Shown piece after piece: positions 45,652 to 57,959 of a stretch of 64,000 bases of DNA. The first letter of the stretch is position 1, and each line of letters starts with the position of its first letter. The position numbers and the translations under genes were made by a program. This stretch comes from Carallia brachiata. Its lineage: Eukaryota; Streptophyta; Magnoliopsida; Malpighiales; Rhizophoraceae. The stretch covers positions 790,448 through 854,447 of the forward strand of contig JADCRB010000057.1 in assembly GCA_021464245.1 (NCBI GenBank), in the 5' to 3' direction. Under the pieces are notes generated by a model, which did not search any database, was not told the DNA's origin, and was given only the letters and a program-made list of their open reading frames with translations.

Positions 45652-48469
45652 CTACTTCAGGCTCTTTGTCGGCCGTGTGCTCCCAGCAAGCAAACGTTTG
45701 CTCTTTGAATCACCCTCCAGAGAAGCCAAATTTTCCAGACTTTTTACCACTTCAGATATATGAGGTCGTTTCTCAGCCTTTATATCGGTGACAATTGCAG
45801 CCCAAGGCAAACGCTATGTGCAATCCTCTACGGGGATATTGACCTTCAAGCAAAGGGTCAGCAATGAGTGGATACTTCCTTCTATGTTTGAACCCTGGAC
45901 TGGCCTGCAGGAAATGTCATGAAGAACCCATAAGCTTCGTGAATTTTGCTACTTTCGTATATAAAACTACCACAAGAATCCATGCAAGCTACTATGCTCC
46001 AGTATATTATATATGAACAACTTGAATCAACTTCTGGAGATTAAAGCAGAGACAAAAGATTTGCATTCTGGCATAATTTCTTGTGCTATTTAATCGACAA
46101 GACGATACTCGATAGAGTATCATTTGCATCCTAACATACCTTTCTTTCTTGTGCGCGGACAAGTTAACGCAAACCACACACAATTGGACTAAAATCAAAA
46201 CAAAGAGACTGAAAAATGAAGTATCTTACCCAATACAGCAGACACCTCTCCTCCATATCTCTTTCAGGGTCAAAGTATTCCCTACCTGTGATTAGCTGCA
46301 AAAGCAAAACTCGTAGGCAATAAACATCGGATTTAAAATTCAGAATACCATATGCAGCGTCTGATGGATAGAACTCCAAAAAGCGATCGAGCTGATCATT
46401 CTCATCCAACATGATGTGGCTTTGTCCAACTGTCACTAATCCGAAATTGACTAGCTTGGGATCGTGCTCCTCGCAAAGCAGAATGTTGCGGTGTTTTAAT
46501 TCTCGAAATATAATTTTGTGTTGATGCAAATACTCTAGACATTTGGCCATTCCAACAGCTATTTGCATTCTTGTGCCCCAATTCAAGGGTTGCTGATTAG
46601 ATGCAGGATCTGAAACAAAAAGGAACAACACACAAAAAAGGCAATCAACGTAAGACGTTGCAGCAATTGTTATAGGAAAAAAAGGGTCAAATTTACATAC
46701 TGAGCAAGTGATGATTCAGCATTCGGGAGTCAAAATAGAAATCCTCTAATCCCCTAACGGCACGACATCGTAAACCAATAGCCTGTCTTCTCCGTTAATA
46801 CAATATCCCAGCAACTTCGCAATATTGGGATGATCTGTCATGCTTAACATCAAAATCTCGTTTGCAAATTTCTTAATCCCTTCAGGTCCTTCTCGCTTAA
46901 GCAGCTTGACAGTTACAACCTATTTCAAAATCCGAGATTAAATTCAATAATCATAAGCAGATTACAAACGTGACAACAAAATATAGAATATAGGCCAAGA
47001 ATACCATCAAAAAGGCACTATGCATTGCAACCATTAGACTGAATATCTGTGTTTTTCTAAAGGGGGAGCCACAAAAAATACAAAAAGTAATACTCATGTA
47101 GAGCATATCCCACTAACATTTACATATAGCAGCACAATATAATGTCTACCAACCTTGTTAAGTCACTCCAAGGACCCCTTGTAAAATTTTCCACAAAACC
47201 CTTCCCCCATCAAAATATTCTGTTGCTTCGAAAAGTTCTTCGAAAGTAAATTTTATGCCTGCCCATATCTTGTCCGCTGGAATCAGATCCTTTAAACCTG
47301 AATTTTCTATGTCCAATGCCAATAAATCATCCTTCGCGGTTGCCTCCTCCTCTTGTATATTCCTATCGAGGTCCGGCTCTGATATGGCTCGTTCCACTGA
47401 GCAGACAATACGACAAGAAAAGAAAATGTAACAAATCGTTGAAAACAAAGAACTGACAATTCAAAACTATGATGTTTGTATGATTGCCTCTACTCAAATG
47501 AATAAATGCGAAAACGAAGGGCTTGTTTGGATAATTTCCAAAAAAAGGAAAAGAAAAGAAAAAGTTTTTCTTTTTCTTTTCTATTCATTTTCTATCCATT
47601 TAAATAATTATATTTAACTTTTTCTCTCACAAATTACTATTTATTTTCTTTCTCACAATTTTCTAATCCTTACTTTTTATTAATTATAATATCATCATTA
47701 CTGCATTATTTTTTATTTATTTTCTTTTTCATTCACTTTCTATCTAATTTCTCACTATCTAATTACACTCGAAAGGCTATTCGACCTATTTAATTGCATG
47801 TGCCACATGAAGGGAATTCCCAGACAGTTCAGCTTTTTATGGCCATCACTGACATTCTTAAGACAGACCTTGGCCTACGTAATTTGACAATCTCCCTCCC
47901 AGAATTAAAATGTTCAACAAATGAGCTACCACACTAATTCATTATCACAGACAGTAAACAATACAGAGATTCACTATAAAGTGTTAGTTAAAACATAGAG
48001 TCCATCCCTGAACCATTCCATATGTCAAATTTTAATAATTAAAGATTCGATAAATGTTCGGAATACAGTTTTTAAAATAAGAATCATTATCCAATTTTTA
48101 AACATCGAAAGGGTGAGCTTTGAATTATATATTAGACTTAGAATTTGCTGTGCATGTCAAAAAGAACAATGTCATCAAATAGGAGAAAAAGAAAAAGAAA
48201 AAGAAACCAAACATTGTGAGCGAAAACAAACACCAAGTACATATGAAAGCTAAATCAAAGGCTAACACCAATAGCATGGGAAAAAAAAAAAAAAAAAGAA
48301 AAACAAAGAAATCATCTAGCTACTACAAATTAGGAAAATTAAATTTACCAACAGAATGAATGGATGATGATTGCATTTTTAGGTCCTGAAATTGAAGTTG
48401 GACGGCCAATGCTTCTGCTGCTTCATCGCGGCTGCTTAATTGCCAAGTGTACGGAAGAAAGACGCCCAT
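45652..48469 (-). pseudogene. RLCK-VII (PBS1/PBL-like) kinase relic, catalytically degenerate
   Basis: Receptor-like cytoplasmic kinase normally relaying signals at the plasma membrane. Exons: 48349-48469, 47154-47396, 46701-46919, 46230-46609, 45652-45904, all with GT/AG borders. The start MGVFLPYT keeps the Gly2 myristoylation site but not the usual Cys palmitoylation sites. FTFEELFEAT, VVTVKLL (Lys kept), ANEILMLSMTDHPNIAKLLGY, RLLVYDVVPLG, FRELKHRNILL and KSDVY show the kinase order. HRD is changed to FRE, DFG to NFG, and APE to SDA, so it cannot be a normal kinase. The C-terminal exon matches the family tail (HRRKYPLIADPLLEGQYPRRGL). Frame breaks lie at GATGGGGGAAGGG (about 47205), TTAGGGGATTAG (about 46752) and TTGGGCTGCA (about 45815), and a TGA lies near the end of exon 2. 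Several breaks fall in G runs and may be sequence errors, but the motif losses do not. Confidence 0.85.
47521..47770. mobile_element. MITE relic in intron 1 of the kinase relic
   Basis: GGCTTGTTTGGATAATTTCC, then GGAAAAGAAAAGAAAAAG and AT-rich DNA resembling the reverse complement of the MITE at 25869-26103 (TTCTCACAATTTT, TAATATCATCATTA, CATTCACTTTCT). The far terminus is not clear, so this is a partial or decayed copy. A similar GTGTTTGG/GGAGGAAAAATAGAG sequence starts at about 63940. Confidence 0.4.
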
Positions 48470-50679
48470 GTTCCCTCCAGACTGCATTAAAATTGAAATC
48501 AAAAGCATACGAAACAGAGAATTTTAAGAAGGAAAGAAAGGCGCCCATGTTTGGTTTTATTGTTTTTAATTATTATTATTAATTGTTGTTACGGATAAGA
48601 AAAAAAAATTGAATTTTTGGTTAAATTAACGTAGATGAACTAAATGAAATTGGGTATCAAATTAAATTAACATTTTATTTATGTTTTATTATTATAAATA
48701 ATTTTTTTAATCTTTATATAATTTAAATTAATTTTATAAAAATTTATTAATTTTGTATATTGAGAATATAAAATTATTCTTTTAGTCTTTTTGGCAAAAA
48801 TAAAAATAATATTTTTTATTAAAAAATATTATTTTATTTCCTGACACTCAAGCAGTCTTATACACTTTTTCTCGTTTCAATGTAATTTTTTCATTTTGTT
48901 AGCTTTGTATGCTTTGTAGGCTAATTAGACTCTTATTTTCTGGTGGGCCCAGGTCATTCATCTTTTGGCAGAGCGGAATTTTAATAAGTTTATTTTTTAT
49001 AGTTGACTCATTTATCAGTTGATGATTGTGTTAAAAGTAATTCACATTTATGTTTTTAATCAAGAAAAAAGTTTGATATTTATACTTTAATAATTATATT
49101 TAGTATATATATTGTAATATATTTATTTATTTTTATAATAAAATTGATAAAATATGATATAAGAAATTAATATATAATTTTTTATCATAAAAATAATAAA
49201 CGTTGTAAAAATAATTAAGTTCGTCATAAAAAATATATTTGTATATATATTATTTATATATAAGAGTGTGTATATAAAAGTGAATCCTTTAATCAATTGT
49301 TTTTTGAAATGAAATAATCTCAACAGTAAATTAAAAAGTTTAATCAAACACGCTAACACCCTATTTTATGAAAATGAGCAACAAAAAGGGCAAAGCGGAA
49401 AATCAAATATCCCTTAAAAAAGTTATCATACAGTATCTATATTATAATAATTAATATATTTTATATAATTATAATGACAAAATATAAAATATAAATATAT
49501 TATTATTTTTTGCTTGAATGAAAAAATATACTTGAACCGCAATGAACGGTTCACTTTTATTCATTGCAGTTTATCGTATGAATAAAATAAATTACATTAT
49601 TTCTTATAAATAAATTATTTGTTTTCATTTTAATGTATTATTTAACCTAAATTAAAATTAAACAAAATGTGAATGCTTACATAAATTGTTAATTTCAATA
49701 TAAAATATATTATATTTCTAATATTTTTTGAGGAGTTAAATGTATTGAATTCTCTCTAAAAAGTGAATAATTAATTTTGATTAATATTTATTGGTTGCAT
49801 GAAATTATATATTGCCCGAATAAAGTGACTAAATCACTCCATTTCTTATAAATGAGTAATTTTCTTTCATTTTAATGAGTTATTTAATCTAAATTGAATG
49901 TAAACAAAGCATCCATACATATACAAATCGCTAATTTTAATACAAAATGCATTTCGAGCACATTTTAAAGAGTTAAAAATACACTGAATTTCTTTTAATA
50001 AGTGAGTTATTGATCTTTATTAATATTCATTAGTTGTATAAAACAGTTTATTACATGAATAAAGTGATTAAATCATTTCATTTCTTTTAAATAAGTAATT
50101 TTTTTTCATTGCAATTAAATAAAATATTTTAGTTGTTACAATATAGGCAATATAGTACAATTTTTTTTTATGCTACATGGAAACTCTTTTAAGAAACAAG
50201 TAGAGAAAGAGAGTCGAAGATGGAAACAATTTTTTTTTTTCGATTGGGTTTCTTTTTTTTTTTTTTTTTATGACGAGAAACAGAATATTTTATTTAGGGT
50301 TAGTGAGGAGGCTTGACTGGGTTAAGGAGGCCAAGAGAGTTTTGATAACGGCTGATTGTAGAAAGCCTCGGTCTTTACGTATGTGAAAATTCATCAATTA
50401 AAAACTCAATTAAATACGCTATGTTTTGTTCCGATTAATAAAAATTAATGTATACCGCGTAAGTAATAAAGAATTCCATTACAATCAAAGTAATTTTTTT
50501 TCCTTTTTTGTTTCTCTTCTTTTCCTATGTTAGAATTTTGATATAATTATAGAAAATCAATTACAACTAAAGTAGGATTCTAAAAATCAATAAAATTTTT
50601 ATTTAATTACAATTAAATCTATATTATTTGATTTATAAATCCTATTTTGATTCTAATTAAAATTTCATAATTATTAGAT

Positions 50680-50717
<38 letters not shown>

Positions 50718-51779
50718 AGTATTTTCTTTATAAGCCTTTTTTTATATTATTATATTTTTACTAATTGTTTGGGGCTAGCGTTTGCAGATTGGAAGCAAAT
50801 CCGTGATTTGAGAAAGAGAAAGTTACATTGTAAGTTACCCTGCTTTCTAAATTGTTTTCTTTTTTATTTACTTAGTTTGGTGATTAAGTAAATGTGATTT
50901 TTTTTTTGTGTATAAAAATTGGGTAAGTAGGATGGTGCAGCACCCGACTCATTATAGAGATTTGTTCAAACTCCTTATTTGAAGTAGGGTGTAGACTACT
51001 ATTTCTAGATCTGTCGAGAGAGTAAATCATGACAAACTCAACAAAAGTCACAATGAAATTGTCTGAAATTTCGCAGAGTTTAGAGTAAATTTAATTCTAC
51101 TAAACAACTATGATAGAATTCAAACTCATAACTTCGAATAATCAAAGCTGCAATTAGAGATCAGAGCTCAGACTAAACGTGGATTTTAATTTAATCGAAG
51201 CTGCAATTAGAGATCCCAGGTGGCGCTTGTGGATCAAACTACTAGGCTTATATGCTTGGACAATACACAGGCCAAGCCTAGTCAGTATCATTCTTTGATG
51301 ACCTTTTTTTAAGGGTGCTGCAAGGTGCAGTAAGCAGCACCCCAATCCCTTTTTTTTAATTTATTTATTTTATCACTCTTGGTGGTTCTTGGTTTTGCTA
51401 ACGTTTCCTGATGAACACTCGAACTGAAAAAAGTCGCAGAGAAAAAGAGAATGAGAGAAAAAGGAAAGAGAAAAGCCAGCCAAGCACAAAGGATTTTTAA
51501 ATTTTTTATTTAATTTTAATTTTATTAATTTTAAATTAAATTCTAAAAATAAAAATTTTTAAAATGACATGTAATACGCTTTGTGGTCAATCTTTTATAC
51601 GTAGAGATGCCGCGTGTACAAACTAACAGATTTCCTTAATATGATTGACGGTGTGTTAAATTTGTTACAAAATAATTTAACTATATTAAATTTATTATTT
51701 TTTAAAATTAGTATTAAATTTATTATTTTATGTAAAGTTAGTGTTTTTCTATGATATTAATCCTTAAAGTTAGTGTTTT
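48470..51779. other. Intergenic AT-rich DNA
   Basis: No gene recognised. Contains a (TA)n run at about 50684-50711. A stretch with GGTGCAGCACCC (about 50934) and GGTGCTGCAAGGTGCAGTAAGCAGCACC (about 51313) could be ends of an unrecognised repeat. A 32-bp tandem duplication lies at about 51735-51798. Confidence 0.5.
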
Positions 51780-51798
51780 TCTATGATATTAATCCTTT
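51735..51798. repeat. 32-bp tandem duplication
   Basis: AAAGTTAGTGTTTTTCTATG followed by ATATTAATCCTT appears twice back to back. Confidence 0.85.
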
Positions 51799-54700
51799 TT
51801 TTAATATTCATTGTCATGCTCTTTAAAGCAAAAAAATTATACAAATAATTCTAATAAATTTTTTAATACTATTGAACTATGCTTTTTTTTTTTTTCTTTT
51901 TGACCAGATTGAACTATGCTTTTTATTAGGAATGTTTAAACTGCCAAATTCATCAACTCAAACGGCAGCCTCAAAAAACAGTTTAACTGGTTTTCTTTTT
52001 TCTTTTTTCTTGTAGCAGTCGCAACTTTAAAATTATTCAAATAATTATCGGCAATTTGATTTGAGTATTACAATAGAAACAGCATAAATTTTAAATTTTA
52101 TCTCCATAGTGTCCTTTTGCTTCAAATTTATCAAACCTTGCAAATCATGAAATGATACGAGGTCACTTAATTGTAGGATAAAATTTACGTGAGATGTGGA
52201 GAAATAGAGGGAACTTGAAATGCATGTACCGAGAAAGAAAGCAAGCAGACTTCCCCTCCTCCATTCGCTAAAAACTTGAAATAGTTTTGTGATTGTTTTT
52301 TCGATGTGAGACTCTAATATATAAAAACTACATTAATTTTCAATTAATTTGATTTGAGTAACTGTCGAATCCCTTTTGAGAGTGACTCTTTTAGTATCGT
52401 TTTTTTTATATACAAGATTAAATAATTATCTAGAATTGAACGCTTGACCACTCAAATTAACAGTTATTAGTTAAATAATTGTGTCACTTGTTATTTAGCA
52501 TTTCATTTCTTCGTAAAGGTTTTTGTCATGTTTTGTTTTTTTTTTTTTTGTTTTTTGTTTTTTGGGCATAAATCTTGTTATCGTCACTTTAAAATAACTA
52601 AAGCGCAATATTCATATTTCAAAAAGTTAGGTGTTTCCGCCATCTAAGTCAACATGATTCAATGCACGCGACCCCAGCTTCGAATTCATCCATATGCACT
52701 TTCAACCAACTTATTAGTTGGGTGCTCGTTTCAACTAAAAAAATATTGATATACGACGATACATTTTGAATTCAGTAGTCGCTGCAGTCACTTATAATGG
52801 GAATTTGCTTAGTTTCACCAGTTCTCAGATGGTGGATCCTTATTTATAAAAAATATTGAATGAGATGTCAACGAATAACTTTCGACTTGTAATGTTATTA
52901 TTATTTTTTTTTTTGAAAAAAAAGAAGTTTGGCATTTATATTAATGGAGAAATTGATCGAGTACTTTCTGTTTGAATGGACAGAACAAATTGAAGTGAAT
53001 GTAGTGAAAGAACTGAATTTGAAAGTGAAACCTAGTTAATTACATGAACAAAGTTAGGCTATTGCTCATTATAGAGCCAGCAAAATAGCAAGTTGAGGTA
53101 CTATTGCAGTCTGCAGCCACCAAATTTAACTGTATGGTCTTGGTAAATCACCTACGCTCTGCTATTGTATGGGCCACAACTGACAAGTAGACTGTAGACG
53201 TGACCACCACTAGCTTGCCGTCACTTACTGTCCATGGCCGTTCCTTCACGAATAGACTTCATCTAATGTTCACTATCTTAAGAAATGGCAGCTAAGTTTA
53301 GCTTTAGTTGATCTTTTCATTAGTTTTTTTTTTTTATAAAAGAGAATATTTGTGTACCTAATTTTTTGATGTTCTGAATAAAATAAATTTAATAATTTTT
53401 ATAATAAAATCAATAATATTTATAATAAAAAATAATAATTATAAATTTTTATTATAAAAATTATTAATTTTATTATAAGAATTATTAGTCTTGTTGCATT
53501 TAGTGTATCAATTAAAATATTTAAAATTGGAACATATATTAATACCTTTTTTTTTAATCTTATGGTTAGGTTTAATCCCATTATGTTAAATTCGTGGCTA
53601 TAAAATTCTACAGGTACATTCAGTTTTAGCTCTTATACATGTGCAATGTACTTACATGTGTGTGTGACGCCAAGTAATGTAGCTTTTAGAAAATGTGAAG
53701 TAAACCAAAAAAATAAAATAAAATGTTTGTGAAGGTCATTAAGGGGACTTTCGAATGATTAATAACTTATATATCTATTTCTTAATCTTGAATTCTAATT
53801 ATAGAAAAAAGTATAAAATTTTAAAAAATGTAAAGAATTTCTCTTATTATATGTTTCACGATTTAATAGAACTTTCATGAATTTATAAGAAAACTAGTCT
53901 TCCTTCTTGTGCATGATCAAGTAGACGGTGGTCGAAGAATCACCACCCATTGTGGCAACGTTGGTTGAATCCAATTTGCTACAGAGAATTGTGCTCACGA
54001 CGTTCACTGACCCACATCTTCCTTTGCTTTTTTTCCCCCCTCCCTTTTCTTGTCCTCACGGCTCATAATATTATGCCCTAGCTTTTATAAGTTTTAGTGA
54101 TCAATAAAAACCATTACACCGAGTTTACCTTAATGCCATCGCAAATGAGCAAATATTTACTATGTGCCACTTTCAGATAAGAAAAAAAGAGTGATTATTT
54201 TTTTTTCAATACGCCCCACTATTTTCCTCGCCGTTTCCAATCATTATGCAAATTCCCGTGACCGCTTCTCTGTGCGACGTTCTTGCAATTTTATTTCTCA
54301 GTTTCGAGCGTACAATTTTACAAATAAAATGATAGGAAGTCATATCATTTATGTCATAGACACATCGTGACTCTTTTATATCGAGACTTCTCTAAATAAA
54401 GGATCTCATCCCCTCAAAAGTAAAAAACCGTAACCGTAACGTCCCTTAAATGAGAATGATGTGACTCTTTAACAAAGTTCTTTTAGAAAACAAACACATC
54501 TTAACTATATTTGTAGCTGTGGCCTTGCAATGGAGATAGGGATACATTCCGTTTATCATGATGGTGACCCAGAATTGGGGAATTTTCTTTACCTTATTAA
54601 ATTGAGTGCATAAGTAGATTTGTTTTGCCTCTAGTCTTCTGGGAATTTGTGAGATATAGTATGGGATGCAATCCATTCCATTCACATTTGCTTAGAGCGT

Positions 54701-55440
54701 GTGAGTCTGTAATGCAAGTATGCGACCAATTTAATACAGAATGCGGAGTGCCAGGAGGCAGCAAAACACTCAAGTTACACGGCCAGAGAAGGGAGACGGG
54801 ATAGAGCAACAGGGTTGATGTGAGAATGAGCTTCAAGTGTTTTTTTTTTTAACTTAAAATTTCTCCCCAAAAACATATAGTGTACAAACAGCAAGCAATG
54901 TATCATAAAACGTGCAACAAACTCTAGCTATTACATTTTATAATGCTTGTTCAGTTGTTTGTATATTTATACCTTTTTTGCATATCATATTTTTATTTTT
55001 TAGGCAAAAATTTTTAAATTTCAAAAAAAAAAAAAAGTACGTAGGGTCCATTGCCATTGCCACATGAGCCTCGTTCCTTTCCCCGATCTCGTTCCTCAAT
55101 CCATGTACTGGAAACGATGCAATGCAAGGCAAAATCAAATAATATTGTGGCATTGCAAAATCAAATCAGCATGCAATTAGTTAATTAAAATGATTTTGTT
55201 ACGAACAATCATTTTTTACTTTCTTTTATAAAAAAAAATATAAGAGTGTATTTTACGAATTTAAAATTAAAAAGTATCAAGTGTTAATTTTTTATTAATG
55301 ATTACAAAAAAAAAATAACTGTTTGTAATAATCTTCTAATTAAAATAATTCATAAATGACATGAATATGACAGAGATTTTGTTACATTATTGCCAATTGT
55401 ACAAAGGCATATGAGAATGCTGAACTAGGAAATATTTGTG
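51780..55440. repeat. Segmental duplication, copy 2
   Basis: The direct partner of 40040-45170, lacking the LINE-like insert and the solo LTR of copy 1 but carrying its own micro-insertion at 51888-51907. No gene identified. Confidence 0.9.
51871..51924 (-). mobile_element. Micro-retroposon E with 17-bp target duplication and a paralogous empty site
   Basis: ATTGAACTATGCTTTTT occurs at 51871-51887 and 51908-51924. The 20-bp insert is T8-C-T5 then GACCAG, that is CTGGTC-A5-G-A8 on the minus strand. Copy 1 of the duplication has the uninterrupted sequence at about 40125, proving insertion rather than slippage. Confidence 0.85.
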
Positions 55441-55620
55441 CAGCAAAATGCTTTTTTTTTAATTATAATTTGTAAGTTATATAATAAAAGTATTTCTTTT
55501 TATTTTCATAAATTTTGTACTCTTTTCAAAATTTAACTCAACATCCCTAAAATGAATATATAAATTCCTACTGCTGGAAGTATTATTTGGGACAACAATA
55601 AAATCTTTTATGGCCTTTGA

Positions 55621-55676
55621 AAAAATTGCCTAAATCAGATCAAAAAAAAAAACAAAAAAGAAAAAATTGCCTAAAA
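55621..55676 (+). mobile_element. Micro-retroposon F with 15-bp target duplication
   Basis: AAAAAATTGCCTAAA occurs at 55621-55635 and 55662-55676. The 26-bp insert reads TCAGATC then A11-C-A6-G: a TC-poly(A) junction in plus orientation. Confidence 0.75.
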
Positions 55677-57011
55677 ATGGGTTGCCCCAGTAGCCACTAA
55701 CAATCGGCAATAAATAGTAACGACAATTGACAGGCCGAAGCCCGAATGGAGCCTTTGGACTAAAGGTCTAAAGCAAATCAGACGTATTGGGCTGGAACTT
55801 TTTGTACTTAATGAATTTTTTTTTCCGTCCTCCTTCAATAATTTCAACAAGTGGGTCTCACTTCCAGGTGAAATTGAGTGCAAGTTCTGATGGAGCCCGT
55901 CTAACGTCGCCTTATTTTTTTTTTTCCAATTCTCTTTTTTTTTTTTTTTCAATCCAAAGCAAACATAGAATCCAATCAAAACGGCTATAGAATGAGAAAG
56001 GGATATCTCACAAATGTTCTCCAGCTCTCTTTCTTGTCATTGATTTCCTCTTCTTTCCGTTTTCACCTAATTCAAGTACAGAGATTTTTTTTTTTTGTCT
56101 TTTTGGGGTTCAAATATAACATAGCTAGGATACATATTTGGAAATTTGTGAATCCACATTTATTATTGAACGGTACTTACTTTATCAGACACATCGTTGC
56201 TTATGTTTTTCAAATTTTGTTGCATCTCTTGTTTAGGTAGTTGCACAAAGTGATACCTTTGACGACACAATTTGAAATTTTAAATCTTAGATTTATAACC
56301 CGGTTTACTCGAATTATTGGAATTCATATAATTCTGAACATAACAAATTAATCGACCCAAAAATTAATATATTTGAAACCCTGTGAACTCAAGACCTAAT
56401 GTAATATAGACTTAATTAATCCGAAGCTCCAAGTATATGAAAAATGTCACTCTTTAAATTACCGTACCCATATATACCAGTGTGTGGGTCCTGAATGGAT
56501 CAGAATTTTCATCTAAAGCATCTTTATAGACACGGCAAAGATCTTAATCTTCAGCAACCAAAGCAACCAGATAACATAGGCTCAGTTACTTAATTAAACC
56601 ATATCAAAAGTGATAACAAGACCCCTGCTTGAGTCCAATGACATGATTCACACTAAAGGAAAATCAGAGATTATACATTGTTCAATTTGAGAATTACGAC
56701 CATAGAGATGATGGTACTTAACGAAGTAGTTGGATCGGGGTTCCAGAGATTGACTTTATACATGATATTCCCAAATATAGAAACTCCCCGTGTACCAACA
56801 TCCCACTCTGATACTTAATAAATACTAATAAAAATCAATTACTGATAGCTCTGAAAAGAACAAATCTTTACCCAAAGAGGTAAGCAGGAGAGTTTGTCCT
56901 CATCCAAAATTTCTTCCACTATTTACCCCATCGTCATAACTACCAATGGTGATCGGTCCTCTTCATACATATTGCAAGCCAGCCAGCGCCACTAAGAGTT
57001 AGGGAAAAAAA

Positions 57012-57215
57012 CTAGCACGAACTCGCATAGGATGTGAAACCTGAACCAAATCCTGCCTGAAGAGGATAGTCACACATTTTATATGGAATCATCACAGAGT
57101 GCACATATTGATATGGAGGCCAAGTACGCCCCATCACTAAACTACAATGGGCAACACATACCGAAAATGGAAGCATATAATAGCTGCCCATCCAACTCTC
57201 TAAAGTACTGGTCAT
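57012..57215 (-). CDS. Short coding-like fragment of unknown family
   Basis: A 67-codon frame ending in TAG, rich in Tyr, Pro and Met (GRTWPPYQYVH, VMIPYKMCDYP), with a Gly/Ser tail (GFGSGFTSYASS). The composition looks like the end of a real protein rather than chance AT-rich DNA, but I do not recognise the family, and no upstream exon is evident. It could be the last exon of a decayed gene or a retroposed fragment. Confidence 0.25.
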   Translation of the reverse strand: MTSTLESWMGSYYMLPFSVCVAHCSLVMGRTWPPYQYVHSVMIPYKMCDYPLQAGFGSGFTSYASSC

Positions 57216-57295
57216 AAATAAATTATGAAGAAAACAAATTCATAATATTGAATTAGCTTGTGAAAAATGATCGAGCACTATAAAATGTTCGTGCT

Positions 57296-57794
57296 GTTAG
57301 GAAAAGAGAGTATGAATCAAATAGGTTTTGTATCACGAATAATCACTATCTTTAAAGTGATATTCATCCCTTCCAAAATTACTGCATGATTCATGACGAA
57401 TTATTTCAGGATTTACAAAACTTTAGATTTACAAGCAGTAACTCCTCTAAATCCCCTAATAAGAAATTCTCAACTATAAGAAGAAAATAACTTTTAAGAA
57501 GAATGAATGCATTAGTTAATTAACAATAGTTGACAAGCAAGACATTCTATTTATAGACTTTGAATAGTCACATATAAAAAATTCTAACACTTTCCTGAAG
57601 AATCAAAACTTTTGCCCAAAGGATCATGTCTCTTCCCATGGACAGGCACGACTCTACCGCTGAAGGATCATGTCCTCCCACAAAGGGTCATTCCTCTTCC
57701 ACAAAAAGTTACATCTCTTTAATGACAACTGTAATTTTGTTCTTTTCTTTTAAAACAAATTGATGTAGCTATTTATTCATATATTTTCTAATAA
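57296..57794 (-). mobile_element. Putative 3' LTR of a decayed Copia element
   Basis: The plus-strand left end is TGTTAGGAAAAG and the right end TTTTCTAATA, an inverted-repeat pair. On the minus strand the polypurine tract AAGTGGGAGA (about 57797) lies immediately upstream of the LTR. The LTR starts with TA instead of TG, which suggests mutation. The flanking pol fragment (57960-58660) runs in the same direction. Confidence 0.5.
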
Positions 57795-57959
57795 TCTCCC
57801 ACTTAAATAGCTATATTGTTTATTACAATGCTCACACATATGAAAAGTATCTTTCGAATTAAACCTTTCATTAGTATTAATACCTCAAAATTTTAACGAA
57901 ATAAATGGTGTAATATACACTTAAACAAAGATTCCTATATGTTAAAATCGAAAAATGCT

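Larger units (their letters stand above)
55441..57290. other. Intergenic region
   Basis: AT-rich. Holds a micro-insertion (55621-55676) and one short coding-like minus-strand frame (57012-57215). Nothing else recognised. Confidence 0.5.
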
